The notes under the pieces: generated by a model
The model's database searches: none
What the model saw: the letters and a program-made list of their open reading frames with translations, nothing else
What the model was told of the DNA's origin: nothing
Assembly: GCF_014898055.3 (NCBI RefSeq)
Contig: NW_023605305.1
Span: 116,510,234 to 116,574,233, forward strand
Reading direction: 5' to 3'
Source of the DNA: Talpa occidentalis
Taxonomy: Eukaryota; Chordata; Mammalia; Eulipotyphla; Talpidae
Length of the DNA: 64,000 nucleotides
In this document: positions 42,110 through 52,619 of the stretch, piece after piece
How the letters are laid out: each line of letters begins with the position of its first letter
How positions within the stretch are numbered: the stretch's first letter is position 1
Made by a program: the position numbers and the translations under genes

Positions 42110-43870
42110 CGGCAACACACGGGCGGACGGACGGGCGTGGGCCTGGCGTGCAGGCCCGTGTTACACGCCGCAGCCGACCCGCTGAACTGCAGGAAGCTGG
42201 AGCAGGACGACCAGACAGTTTAAGATTTACCCAGCAGACACGGGCCGGGAGCCGCAGCCCCGTGGACCCCAGCTGCGCCGTGGACCCCAGGAGTGAGACA
42301 GCGCCCCTGCCCCCAAGGGCAGCCTCCACCCTCCGCAGAGACGGGCGGGCACAGAGCAGGTGGGAGCCGGGCAGCCTGGGGGCGGGGCTGTGTCCAACGC
42401 CAGACGCCAGGGACGCTGCCCTGGGTGCTGGCATGACCTGTCCGCGGGCGAGCGACGCAGACTGCCGTCCTGGGGCCCAACCACGTCCAGGCCTCCCCCA
42501 ACAGGGGCATGTGCAGGCGGTGAGCCCCGACCACGGCCCTTACCCGCCCGTGTTCCTGCCTCAGCTCCGCGCCGGTGTCCGGGTTCCTTCAAGTCGGTGC
42601 CTGCACACCCGACCCGGCCCTGGAGGACACTGACACGGGAGTGTGCCCCGCCGCCACCGCCAGCTCGCGCCAGCCCGGCCTCCTCGTGCCCGCACCCTGC
42701 AGACGCTCACTCTGGGACGGCGCCTGCAACATGGAGGCTTTAGCAGCTGCCAGGACGGGTCGGGGCCGGGCGTCTGCCAAGCGGGACTCCCCGGAGGCTG
42801 CAGGACTCTGCCACGGAGCAGGCCCGGGAGCTGGCGGTCCCTGCAGACACTGGGCTCACACCGAGGACGTGGCTCAGCCGTGGCTGACACTCACACGTGA
42901 CTGCGTGGCCTCACTCAGGGCTCGAGAGTGCCGGGCTGTGCCCCCACACTGGCTGCCGCCGTCCCTCGGCGTCCCGGGCTTCTCCAAGCGGGGCCTCGGC
43001 GCCCGCAGCCTCTCCGGCCGTCCTGTCCTCGCCTCAGAGTCTGCTGCGACCCTCGCTGGCCGCCGAGTGTGCCTCGCCCTCAGCCCACGGTGAGTACCTC
43101 CTGCGCCGGCCTGGGGGGCTGCCCGCGCGGGGTTAAGAGGGTCCGTGGAGACTGAGGCCCGAGCCCGGGACGCCCCAGGAGTCCAGGGCGGGCGGCGGCC
43201 CCGTGCCCTGGGCTGTGCTTCGGGAGGGCGGCAGGAGCCTCCGGGTTCCGCCTGAGGCACCTGCTGGACCCTCCACACCCTCCTGGACGCCCGCCTTTGC
43301 CTGACGCTGCTCTGGGGGCCCGCGTCTCTCGGAACCCCTGGCCCTGCGCCTGTTCGCTGAGGGGGGCTCTGCGTACGTGGCTGGCAAGGGAAGGCGGGCG
43401 GTGAGCAGGGCGGTGATGACGCCTCCGTGGCCCCGTGGCGATGCGTTCTCGCGCCCGATGTCATTGTCCAGGGCTCTCTGGGGGCTGGAGAGGCGCGGCC
43501 GAGACGGCACACTGCTGCGCGGGCGGCGTGGACGTCGCTTTGTGTGTTTGTTTTTGAAACTGAATGAACCTGGGCTCCCCCAAGCACATGGAGGAGCTGC
43601 CTGGGCCGCCCCCGCGGCGAGCTGTGGCGAGGTGGACGGGCAGCGCTGGGCCGAGCCCGCAGTGTCCCTCACGTGCTTAGTGGGAAAAGGAGCCTGCGGG
43701 CCCAGAGGACGCGTCCGGCCTCGAGAGGGGGGCGCGGACCTGGGTGACAGGCCCCTGCGGCAGGGCTGGGTCTTGGGGAAGGCCGAGGGGGCGTGGGGCA
43801 CAGCGTGGGGGGCGGCGCAGCTCGGGGCGCGCAGGGGCTGGCCGAGGCCGGCGGCTCTAACGCCGCGACC
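42110..43870. promoter_or_regulatory. Extended CpG-rich domain
   Basis: CpG-dense DNA of about 1.7 kb is the longest such run in the window, with a slightly weaker centre. Overlapping frames on both strands reflect composition. A TTTGTGTGTTTGTTTTTG patch interrupts it near 43537-43555. It ends where an antisense L1 begins at about 43878. It may be a promoter-less hypomethylated domain or an unrecognised CpG-island promoter. Confidence 0.35.
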
Positions 43871-43877
43871 ATGTGTT

Positions 43878-44765
43878 CGCTGCTCTGGCTCGATAAGATC
43901 TCAAAAGCAGGAAGTACGATAATCTCCCAATTTGCTGTGATTTTTCAGGATTTCTTTGGCTCTCCGGGTATTTGGTGGTTCTAAACCAATCTTGGGATTA
44001 TTTCTTCTCCTTCTGTGAGAATAACAAAGCCTCTGGCGTCCTCGCCGGCCGCCCTGGCCTGTGGGGCCTCGGGCAGCTCACGCTGTCTCCGCGGCGTCGG
44101 ACCCCGGGGCAGGATAATGTCCCCAGCCCCTTGTGTCTTCTTTGGTTGCTTTAATTAATATCTTGAAATTTTAAGTGTGCAGATATTACACCTTGTTGGG
44201 CACATTTATTCTTAGGTATTTTATTGCTTAAGTATTTTATTGCCGTGGTAATGGTAAAGGGGATAACTTTTTAAAATTTCTTTTTCAGATAATATTTTGT
44301 TAGTGTTTAAAATGCCACTGTTGGCCTAGGGTTGAGTCTCAGCGCTGCCCCTGCTGGGGCCTGAGTTCGATCCCCAGCCAGGGAGCTCCTCACAGGGCAC
44401 AGCAGACCTCTCCTGTCTCGCCCGCTGCTCCCCTCAGCAGTGCTTTCAGTCCATCTGCCTGTTCTGCTCCCCACTCTGTCTCTGGTATATCCTCTCACTC
44501 CCCTGCACCCCAGTTTTTCTATGCAAATAAGTGAATAATAAAAATGCACCCGTTTTGCATGTTAATTTTGCATCTTGCAAATGTACTGAGTTTGTTGATT
44601 ACATTTAACAGGTTTTTGATGACGTCTGGGATTTCCTTTACACACAATCATGGCCTCTGCGGCCAGCGACAAGTCTGCCCATCTCTTCCCAGCTCTGAGG
44701 CCCGTTGTGTGCGTGTCTGGCCGCCCCGCCCAGGCCCTCAGCAATGTGGCCTAGCACAGAGAGCC
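43878..44765 (-). mobile_element. LINE-1 ORF2 fragment, antisense, interrupted by a SINE
   Basis: The + strand reads antisense L1. AGGATTTCTTTGGCTCTCCG, TATTTGGTGGTTCTAAACCA, CTTGGGATTATTTCTTCTCC, TTTATTCTTAGGTATTTTAT and TAATGGTAAAGGGGATAAC lie left of a SINE at 44319-44540. To its right the L1 resumes with TTTTGCATGTTAATTTTGCA and TCTTGCAAATGTACTGAG. A GC-rich patch at 44020-44110 is poorly alignable. A collinear upstream piece appears at 46010-46450. Confidence 0.78.
44319..44540 (+). mobile_element. tRNA-derived SINE inserted in an L1, with target-site duplications
   Basis: AAAATGCCAC at 44309-44318 and AAAATGCAC at 44541-44549 flank the element as imperfect target-site duplications. The head TTGGCCTAGGGTTGAGTC is A-box-like and GAGTTCGATCCCC is a near-consensus B box. 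The body CCTGTCTCGCCCGCTGCTCC and CTCAGCAGTGCTTTCAGTCC is shared with the copies near 23.1 and 33.1 kb. It ends in CAAATAAGTGAATAATA. Insertion is therefore younger than the host L1. Confidence 0.93.
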
Positions 44766-44786
44766 GCCCCTGTGGTCTTTTGAGAT

Positions 44787-44805
44787 TTTTTTTTTTTTTT
44801 TTAGC
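44787..44805. repeat. T18 homopolymer
   Basis: A T run of about 18 lies between the L1 piece and an LTR-like segment. It could be the antisense poly-A of a retroposed sequence or a simple microsatellite expansion. Confidence 0.7.
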
Positions 44806-44824
44806 ATTTTGGCCAGGTGACATT

Positions 44825-45665
44825 GTTTCTGAGTTTGCAAGAGGTGGGTTTGGAATGCGGGGTCCTTGGGTTCACTCTGGGAGAGATTTCCCCAGAGCTC
44901 CCCTTTCGGCAGCTCGAAGTTTCCCAGGCGAGTTTCTCCACGAGACAGAGACGTTAGTTATATTTAAAGGGCAGGTTTATTAGGGAAAGAGGCAGAAGAA
45001 TGAAGGACACTTGTGCAGACACCAGCGGGCAGGAAGAGCTGCCCCCAGAGGGACCGGTTGCTGAGAGAGGCCTGCATGGTCGCAGGCGGGGGCCTTGAGG
45101 AGAGCCGCCTCTGCTGAGAGAGGTCAGTGAGGAGAAGCCCCGGCAGGTGCAGCTCATGGGCAGGCAGGAGGCTGCTGCCCTGCGGAGGAGAGAGTTGGCA
45201 AAAAGAGGCACCTGCACAGGCACAGGTGGGCGGACGTACTGCTGTCCTGAGCCAGCGCAGAGACTGCACTGATAGAGCTTCTCTTTGGGAGGGGCCGCCC
45301 CTCGTGAGCCCTCCCTTAGTGGCTGACTTTGGACAGCTCTGCAGAATCTGAGAGGGACAGGAGAGTCCACAGTGGGCTCCATCTCCACATCTTTCCCTTT
45401 GGGTCTGCGCTCCTGACACTCCCTGCAGCGTCTGATCCCTGCTTGGTCCTTGTGCTCTGTGATCTAGGCCTCGGCGCCTGAGGAGCTTGGTTTCTGTAGC
45501 TGGGCGATGGCGGTGCTGATACCTGCTACCACCTCCAGCTCCCGCACCGCGGGAGCCAGGCTTCTGGTCTTGTGGCGCCTCCTTTCCAGGTTTTCTATTG
45601 TCCTCCATCAACGGGACACATAGACGGTGCCTGTGCTGAACCCCCTGCGTCCCGGGAGACACCCA
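44825..45665 (-). mobile_element. LTR-like element with AATAAA signal (antisense)
   Basis: Reading the minus strand, a GC-rich region leads to CTGCCTCTTTCCCTAATAAA, whose AATAAA lies at about 44981-44986. About 150 bases of U5-like sequence follow, ending near AACTCAGAAACA. Such a polyadenylation signal followed by a short tail ending in CA is usual for retroviral LTRs. The 232-codon minus-strand frame through it (44964-45662) has no recognised retroviral domain. It separates two collinear pieces of one L1, implying insertion into that L1. Family and outer boundary are not established. Confidence 0.45.
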
Positions 45666-46009
45666 CTCACCACGGCCCTGGTGACGTGCCGGACGAGGTC
45701 GGCTGCGCTTCCTCGGGAGCCGTGTGGTCAGGCTAAGCCTGTGACTTCCTCCCGGTGCCCCTTTCTAGTTAGGACACGGCAGCCTGGGCTGTGGGACGAC
45801 TTAGGAGTTTTCCTGTAATTGGAGGTTCTGAAAGCATTTGAGGAGGCGGGTGAGGGCCCCCGCGAGGCCCGTGTCCCAGCTGCTCTTCCTGGGGACACTG
45901 GATGACCGTTTCATCTGCTCACAGGGAAGCGGCCTGCTCAGGGTTTCCAGTTTCCCGATTCAGCCAGGGTAGGTTACATGTTTATAAAAATTTTTACTTA
46001 TAAATTTGA
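45666..46009. other. GC-moderate DNA between LTR-like element and L1 piece
   Basis: No diagnostic words were found. It may be decayed L1 or the 5' part of the LTR-like element. Confidence 0.35.
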
Positions 46010-46450
46010 ATGTTGATTCCACGCTTGTGATGATACGTTTCTAGTACCCCCGGCTGTCCAGTCGGGTGATTCCTCCCGGTAGCCCCTCTGCGCCTGCGCA
46101 TCTCTGCGCCGTCAGCTGGACTGTCCCCTCCGTCCCCGACGCGGGTAGTCTCGCCAGAGGTTGTCAATCTCATTTACCTTTTAGAAGAATCACCTTTTAG
46201 GCTGAAGTGTTCCCTGCGCCCCTGTGCTCCTGTCCCCTCCGCCCGCCCACCCGCGTGCCGGCCTCTGGCCCAGGCCTCCTACGGGGCTTCCCGCCCCGCG
46301 CGCTCTTGTTCCTCTGGTCAGGGCCCCCTGCGTTGTCCGTGTCTGCGAAGTGTGTCCTGTTTCTCGCAGCTGCAGTCAGTTTACAGTTATTTCAAAATGA
46401 AGCTTTTGTTGAAACAAACTCCTGCTAATTTCACGGCAACTAGAAGTGTG
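46010..46450 (-). mobile_element. LINE-1 ORF2 fragment, antisense (upstream piece)
   Basis: TGATACGTTTCTAGTACCCC, then GAGGTTGTCAATCTCATTTA and CCTTTTAGAAGAATCACCTT, correspond to the antisense L1 words for the segment that precedes ORF2's 43.9-44.8 kb piece. Order and orientation agree with a single L1. Much of it has become GC-rich. Confidence 0.5.
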
Positions 46451-47860
46451 CCAGCATCTCAAGCCCAGGTCCCTGCGCACCCGACTCTACGGCCGGGCCC
46501 CCTGCTCCGTGTGCTTTTCTCTCCGTGGTGGTTGTGGTGTCCGTACCTTGTCTCAGCCCGCGTGTGCCCGCAGCCACCTCCTCAGGCGGTGAGTGACCGC
46601 GGAGCAGCTTGGCCGACTGTTTCCCCGTAGCACTGCCCAGAGGCGGCGTGTGCTGCTGGGGATGAGAAGGCGGCGCCCAGTGGTCAGCGCTTGCTCCTGA
46701 CTGGCCTCTGGTCGCTGGCACCGTGAGGGTTTTGCTGCTGCGTTTCTTCTCTTTCTAGAGGTGCCTGGAATGTGTGTGGATGGTTCCGTCGCCCTCACGC
46801 CTGCCGCTCTTTTCAAATATGAAATGTGTTTTTCTTTCATTCTGGAAGTTCTTCAACTGCTTTTATTCCCGCGTTGCTTTTCTGTTTCTTGTCCTCTGTT
46901 CCTTCGGAACGTCCATCACACCCACGCCGCCCGTCTCTGACAGCAGCTCGCCCCTCCCCGCCCCTCCGCCGGCTGAGTGGATGGCTCCTGTTGTCGCCGA
47001 GACGCCCACCCCCGCTGCAGCGCTGGAGGGAAGTTTTGTTTATAATTTAACACAATAGCCTGCGTTTGCGCTTATCCCAGGCAGCGGTGACCTGGGGGTT
47101 TCACCTGTGCTACTTAGTTAGCAAAGTGTCCACAGGGCCCGACAGCCCTCACGGCAGCTCTTCCACTCTGCTGACCCCCCGCCACCCCGTAACACGTGTC
47201 CTCAAGCACTGCCCCCCCCCCCCGCAGCGATGGAATCTTCTTGCAAAATACACCTAGTGGCAAATTTTGCTTGGGGGAGCGGGAGAAAGCAATCCGGTGC
47301 TCGCCCAATGTCGTCGCAGGCCTGACGTGGGGACGCACCTTCACGGAGACGGCTGCTGTCTGTGTTGGCCCAGGTGTCAAGTCAAATGACCAACGTGTCC
47401 CCGACTTTGAGGTTTAGGTTAATCAGAATTTCCAGCTCAGTGTGGCTAGTGGATCCAGTTCTGCGTTTACGCCCCCAGGGATACGTGACACCACGAGAGA
47501 CCGTCTCTGTTTTTGCTCTTTTGAAAAAGTCAAACCCCCGGGTGCAAACAGAGAAACACAAAGGACCCCCCACCTGTCATGAGCCCACCTGGAGGCGGCG
47601 CAGGCAGGATGGGCAACCCGTTCAGGACGCTGACCCTTCCGTGCCGCCGGGGCCTGGCCACCGCACCTGAGTGGCAGCAGCTCCAGCTGAGCCCTCAGAT
47701 ACGCAAGGCTGTGCGGTCGCTCTCTTCATGGTCACCCCGAATCACAGGCCCCCAGCCTCTCCTTGGGTTGCCTGGAGGCCAAATGACCCGCAGCCCTGAT
47801 CTATAGGCACGGCTGGGCCTGTGTCCATCCACGCAAGGATGGCCGGTGCGGTTCTGTGCG
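46451..47860. other. Mixed-composition DNA, possible further LINE relics
   Basis: A T-rich segment (46800-46910) could be LINE-derived, but no landmark was found. A C16 run lies at about 47209-47224. No gene is recognised. Confidence 0.35.
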
Positions 47861-48049
47861 GTGACGTGATTGAGACGAGGTCACAAGAGGTGGGGGGAGA
47901 CCCGAGGGTCCTTGGGGGGATTCCTGGCAGGTGACTGGAGTGCTGCTGCAGGAAAGCTTGGGTGGGGGCCACCTGTGCTGGAGCCGGGGGCTGGGGCAGG
48001 ACTTGAACAGGCGTGAGCCTCCGCCTGGCCTTGCTGGACCTCGGGAGTG

Positions 48050-48430
48050 CATCTGCCGCACTCGTGGGGACCTGAGGGGTCCCGGCCACTTAGTGCCACC
48101 TCCTGGGAGAACAGCTCTGGTGAGGAGGAAGGGGTGAGGCCCATGGGTGGATGGTCTGTCCACAGAGACGTGGCGCTCCAGTCCAGCGGCCCAGTTTTGA
48201 GGCCACTGGCCTCAGCAAGGTGTGGGTCTCGGCCCTGTTGGTGTTCGGCCGAGGGCTTCAGTGGTCTCGCGCGCTGTAGAGCGTGTGGCCGCTGGCCTGG
48301 CCGCCCCCATGGGACATGAGCGGGCAGCGCCGTGTCTGCGGGTCCTGCCAACAGGCAGAACATCTGCGCACTCGTGGGGACCTGAGGGGCGCCCGGCCAC
48401 TTAGTGCCACCTCCTGGGAGAACAGCGGTG
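48050..48430. repeat. ~70-bp direct duplication with ~308-bp spacing
   Basis: The sequence from CGCACTCGTGGGGACCTGAG through CCGGCCACTTAGTGCCACCT and CCTGGGAGAACAGC occurs at about 48057-48116 and again at about 48366-48425, nearly identical. Outside these limits the copies diverge. It is either a local segmental duplication or part of a larger minisatellite-like repeat. Confidence 0.75.
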
Positions 48431-50290
48431 TCCTCTCCTCTACGGATGCCTTCGGTCTCCCAGCCCCGCCGAGATGGCCACGCCCACCACCAGGCTCTCC
48501 CTGCCCGCGGGCGAAGGGCTGGCTTCTCTGGGCTCTGCAGGGGTTTGTCTTCTGGCTGAAGCGCTGCCGTGGGAGTGAGCCTTGGGGTCTCAGGAGGTGG
48601 CGGACAGCTGCTCTGTCCTCGATAAGCAAAGAAAAGGTATTTTGAAAAATTACCCTGATGCCAAATACAAGAAGCCAAGTGTCCCCTGGGGGCAGAATGG
48701 ACCCCCACGGAAAATTTCCGGCCTGGAGCAAAGGGAGTCAAAGTTGGCAGTGCAGGCAGGAGAGAGGGGCAGGAGACCCTGGGGGCAGCAGGGCTGGACA
48801 GGGGGCGGACAGGCCTGCGGGTTCTGCCGGGGGGCACAGACCGGGGGGGAGCAGGGAGATTCAGCGTGCCTCGGTGCTTCTGGATCCTCACTGTGCAGCT
48901 CGGGGTATGCTTCACTGTGCCTCGGGGTATCTTCACCGCTCAGCGCTGCTCCTGATGGTGGTTCTTTCCATCTCTAGTCAACCCTTATGTCATCATCACA
49001 GAGACGGGGCAAGACGGGCTGTTACAGGAGGGGGCTTTAGGCCTGACTCCTGCTGTTAACGGCAATTTTTCAGAGAGACCAGAAAGCACTCAGAGGTGGT
49101 GAGAGATGCGTTCGCCACGCTGGTGGGCCCAGGGGGACAGCCCCCCGGAGTCCCAGCCCGAGTTGCAGGAGCGGCAGGGCTTTAGCAGTGTGTGTGCGGG
49201 CGCTGTCACCCCCACATCATGGCTTTCCTGATTGCTTGGGATGGGGTCAAGGCAGCCGTGGCTACTCCTGAGGGCGAGCAGCAGACCCAGCAGGTCTCCA
49301 CCCCAGCGGGCAGCAGACTCAGCCTCTCCCGTCCTCCCTGCTGCCTCTTCCAGCACAGAGCCAGCGTTGGCCACAGGGGATGTCTCCTCTGGCCAGGAAC
49401 AGCCCTATGGCCTGCTTTGCTAATTGTCTTCCTTGGTTCTCTTTGTTTTCTAAGGAAATTGCTTTTGAGCACCTCCCTGACCTTTCTTTAACTCCGTGAG
49501 TGCCATTTCCAGGCAGCCTGATCTAGATCGGGTTTTCTTTATCTGCTGTGTGATGCATGCAGGGCCTGAAGACAGACCTGAATAAAGTGGAAAGCAGAAG
49601 TCCCCAGTGTGGGGGGCCTCGACCCGCCCCTCCCGGCGTCACCCCCACGAGGCCCCTCCAGGCGCACCCCCAGTCGGGAGGCAGAGCGGGCCCTTCTTCT
49701 CTGTGCAGTGCCTGCTCCTGGAGGTGGGAGCGGAAATCAGGAAGGGGAGCGAGAGGCGCCGACATGCACCCCCTCCTGGACCACTGCTCCCTGGCTGGCC
49801 GCTGGGGCCGGGCCTCCCCCCGCTGTGCGATACACTCTCTGGGCAGAGCCTGTGTCCTCCCTGAGGAGGACATGAAGACGCGGTGAGGTGCAGGGATCCT
49901 GGAGGAAGCTGGGGCGCCCCCAGCCCCTGTGCGAGGAGCGCTGCGCCTGCCCGTGGTGAGGTGGACTTTACTTCCCGCCCCAGGAGTGCGTGTGGCCCCT
50001 TCCTGTGGCTCCTGCCGCCGCTGTCCCCGCGCCAGTGGCTGGAGTCTCCGTGTGCTCACTGTCACGTCTGTGCGGGAGTCCTGACCTCGCCTGTCCCTGA
50101 AAGTACCTTGTAATGATCGGTTGACCTCGCTTTGCGTCTCCGGCCCTGTGACAGCGTCCAAAGCTGGGGAGGTGGGGGAGCCGGCCTGCCCCCCTCTGCC
50201 CTGCAGGTGCGTAGAGGCTGCCCCGCCCAGCCCCCGCGGGCACCCCTTTCTCTCAGGCCTGGGCAGGCGCTCGGACAGTCGCCAGGGGAA
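48431..50290. other. GC-rich unique DNA without a recognised gene
   Basis: A-rich patches near 48615-48720 and T-rich ones near 49430-49550 punctuate GC-rich DNA. No repeat family or exon is recognised. Confidence 0.38.
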
Positions 50291-50293
50291 CGT

Positions 50294-51040
50294 GAAATTG
50301 TTATAGGACAGGGAGAGGGGCAGCCCAAACCCCGCAAACCTGCCTATTCTAAATGGGTTCTGCCATCCGCCACATCAACACAAAACATAGGAGACTTTAA
50401 TGAAAAGGAACTTTAATAAAACTAGGAAACAATACAGGAAAGGCAAAGAGTCTAGTTTCTAAATAAAGCACCCAAAGTTACCCATCCCCTCGTGGGTAAA
50501 AGTCCATCCAAATGGGATTGGCCCAGAGCAAGGCCCCAAAGCCTGCCACAAGTCTAAAGCATCTTCCAGTGGGGACCCACAGAAAAGGGTCACAAACAAC
50601 CGGACAAGCCCGGAAGGAAAAGAGCAAAATCAACATCAAGATAAAAGCTGCCATGGTCACCTCCCCACGGGTCTCCCCCACATCTGTGTCACCTAGTCCA
50701 CGACCAAAAGACAAGCGCAGCTTCTTCACGTGTCTCTAGGCTCCACGCGCCTCCTCCCGGTCTCCTGGCTCCATCCTGCTTCCTTCCTCAGTCTCTTCTG
50801 CAGCTTCTCCTCTTCCTGCTCAGCTCCACCCTCCCTTGGGTGGGGCAGGGAACCTCCCCCTTTCCTGGGACCACCCTGTTACAAAATGGCCGGTGGCCGC
50901 AGCAGGAGAGAAATCGGGACTGTCTCCTCGGCTCTGACAATTCAAGGGCCTCCGGGGTTGCAGCCCTGCTGGGATAGCTGGAGTCACGGCTGGGACGTCT
51001 GCTCCCGGGATCACGCATCGAGTCTTTTTCATTTTCACGT
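50294..51040 (-). mobile_element. LTR-like interspersed repeat, copy 1 (antisense)
   Basis: The + strand starts TGTTATAGGACAGGGAGAGG. On the minus strand the element therefore ends CCTATAACA, with terminal CA as in an LTR. Upstream on that strand lie TTTTATTAAAG and CATTAAAG, polyadenylation-like words, about 110-140 bases from the end. A GC-moderate body begins around GCCATTTTGTAACAGG (near 50880). The same series of words is found at 61877-62660. A 58-codon frame with a strong Kozak context lies inside (50478-50654). Confidence 0.62.
50478..50654 (-). CDS. Putative 58-residue hydrophobic peptide frame in an LTR-like repeat
   Basis: An ATG at 50652-50654 (minus) sits in GTGACCATGG, a strong Kozak context, and opens 58 codons to a stop at 50478. 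The N-terminus MAAFILMLILLFSF resembles a signal anchor or signal peptide, followed by RACPVVCDPFLW with two cysteines. A second hydrophobic segment follows. An ATTAAA-type signal lies downstream. In the second copy (61.9-62.7 kb) the equivalent ATG is lost and an in-frame stop occurs, but LWVP remains. Either a chance frame in the LTR or a decayed small-protein frame is possible. No known protein is recognised. Confidence 0.2.
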   Translation of the reverse strand: MAAFILMLILLFSFRACPVVCDPFLWVPTGRCFRLVAGFGALLWANPIWMDFYPRGDG

Positions 51041-51715
51041 GGATTGAAGCCACCCACTGCTAAACACCAAATTCATCAGCTTCCATGTTTGGACGAAGAG
51101 AAGCCCCAGGTCTCGATGACAAAAGCAGCTATTGAGGTCCCTGATGGACAGGCTGCTTCCCTGGGCAGTGGCAGGTCAGGTCTACGGCCTGAGAAGCGCC
51201 GCCCTCGCCTCCCATGGCCACACGGCTCTGTCTTCCTGAAGAATCACACCCGGACCATGCGGCCTGGGCGGCTGTTTCCTGCCGCGATGGGCGGGGCTGA
51301 CAGGAGCCACGTCTCCGGGACCCCGGAGGTGTCAGGCCGAAGGACGAGCTGCTGGTGATACCCTGCGGGGCGGGCAGGGAGGTCTGAGCCTTGCATCTCG
51401 CTTCTGATGCAGAGGCTCAGGTGTGAGGTGGAGGGACTAGCTGAGCGGCCTGGAGGCCTGAGCGCATCTATTTTTGGAGGTGAGCTGGCGTCCTGCAGAC
51501 GTGCTCCCAGGCTCCTGTGGCCGGGCGGGCGCTCGATGGCAAGAAAGTGGTGCGTTAGGAAGAGAGGATGCAGGAACATGAGGACTGGGTGAGGCGCAGG
51601 GATCTGTGTCCTGACTGACTGACTGGCAGACGCTTCGTGTTTTCATCAAGCAGCTCCTGGAGGGAGAGGCTGCCTGAAGGCTGAGCCCTTCCCTGCCAGG
51701 ACCCTCAGGAGGGGA
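51041..51715. other. Unique DNA next to the LTR-like repeat
   Basis: No gene is recognised. The 3' limit of the repeat near 51040 is approximate. Confidence 0.35.
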
Positions 51716-52070
51716 AGGAGCTCTTTCTATGCTTTCCTTCAGATCCGCCAGCGCCCACCCTCCCGCCTGCTGGGTTTCTGCACTTGACACCTTCCCGAAG
51801 CAGATAAACTCTGTAATTGCTTTGATAACAGCCTCACCAGGGGACAGGGAGGGGAACAGAAATGCAACGCTATGCAAATTTGGGGAGAGGGTCTGTCTTT
51901 GCAGCCTTCAATCTCTTTGACTAAGTGTAATATAAAATTTCCGTGTGTCAAAGACAGCCCGGCAAATACTAAACAATATTGTCATGAAGCAGAGAAAATC
52001 AGGTTACGAGTCTGGTAGACTGACAGGTCTCAAAATTGGAATTTAAATACTGATGAGAACAAAGCCCGAC
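51716..52070. promoter_or_regulatory. Candidate conserved non-coding element
   Basis: An AT-rich, non-repetitive block contains CGAAGCAGATAAACTC (GATA-like), TAATTGCTTTGATAACAG, CGCTATGCAAATTTGGGG (octamer ATGCAAAT, about 51871-51878), CTAAGTGTAATATAAAATTTC and AAACAATATTGTCATG. The octamer with adjacent SOX-like ACAATATTGT (about 51972-51981) is a notable combination. Function is inferred from motifs. Confidence 0.45.
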
Positions 52071-52319
52071 TGGCAGGCCTGCTGGCTCTGGGGGGGGCCG
52101 ACAACATGGCGGACGGAAGTGCTAGCCCAGAGCCGCGCGCACGGCCACAGCTGCGTATTCCCAGCTAACACCTGGGCACCTGCAGGAATGAGCAGCCTCT
52201 TCAGGAGCAAAGCCGCACACGGGCCCCGTGGACTGTCTCCCCAGCAGCCTGCCCCCCACCCCACGCCCGACTCGAGCTTGCCCAAGCAGACACAGCGGGG
52301 TCTGGAGGCTTAGCTCGCT

Positions 52320-52460
52320 GCCGCCAGGCTCTGCGACCCCCGAGAAGCCATGCAGCTCCGATACTCCGTCTTCTTGCAAAAGTTGCAGATCGGGGTGTTG
52401 CTCACAGTGGAGCAGGAAGGGCATAGCAGAGGCTTTAATTAGACCAGCGACCTTGTTAGG
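52320..52460. promoter_or_regulatory. Candidate regulatory element
   Basis: Balanced composition with CTTTAATTAGACC (homeodomain core TAATTA-like, near 52432-52444) lies between CpG-rich flanks. No repeat family is recognised. Confidence 0.3.
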
Positions 52461-52619
52461 GCTGAGCGGGGTGACCCAGGACCCCCCCATCTCTGCCTCT
52501 CGTGTTACTGTGGTAGGTGTGATCACCTGTCGGTTGGTTAGAACACAAACCTGGCTCCTGATGGGTGGCCCCACCTACAGACAGGTGTGCACAGACACCC
52601 TCCTGGCTCCACGAGCAGC

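Noticed and set aside
44319..44540. Functional tRNA gene
   Set aside because: The A/B-box-like head belongs to a SINE. There is no intact tRNA cloverleaf, and the body, tail and target-site duplications are those of a retroposon.
47881..48936. 351-codon minus-strand frame
   Set aside because: It runs through the duplicated ~70-bp segment and shows no domain. The frame is kept open by low stop-codon frequency, and repeat-like peptides occur twice in it.
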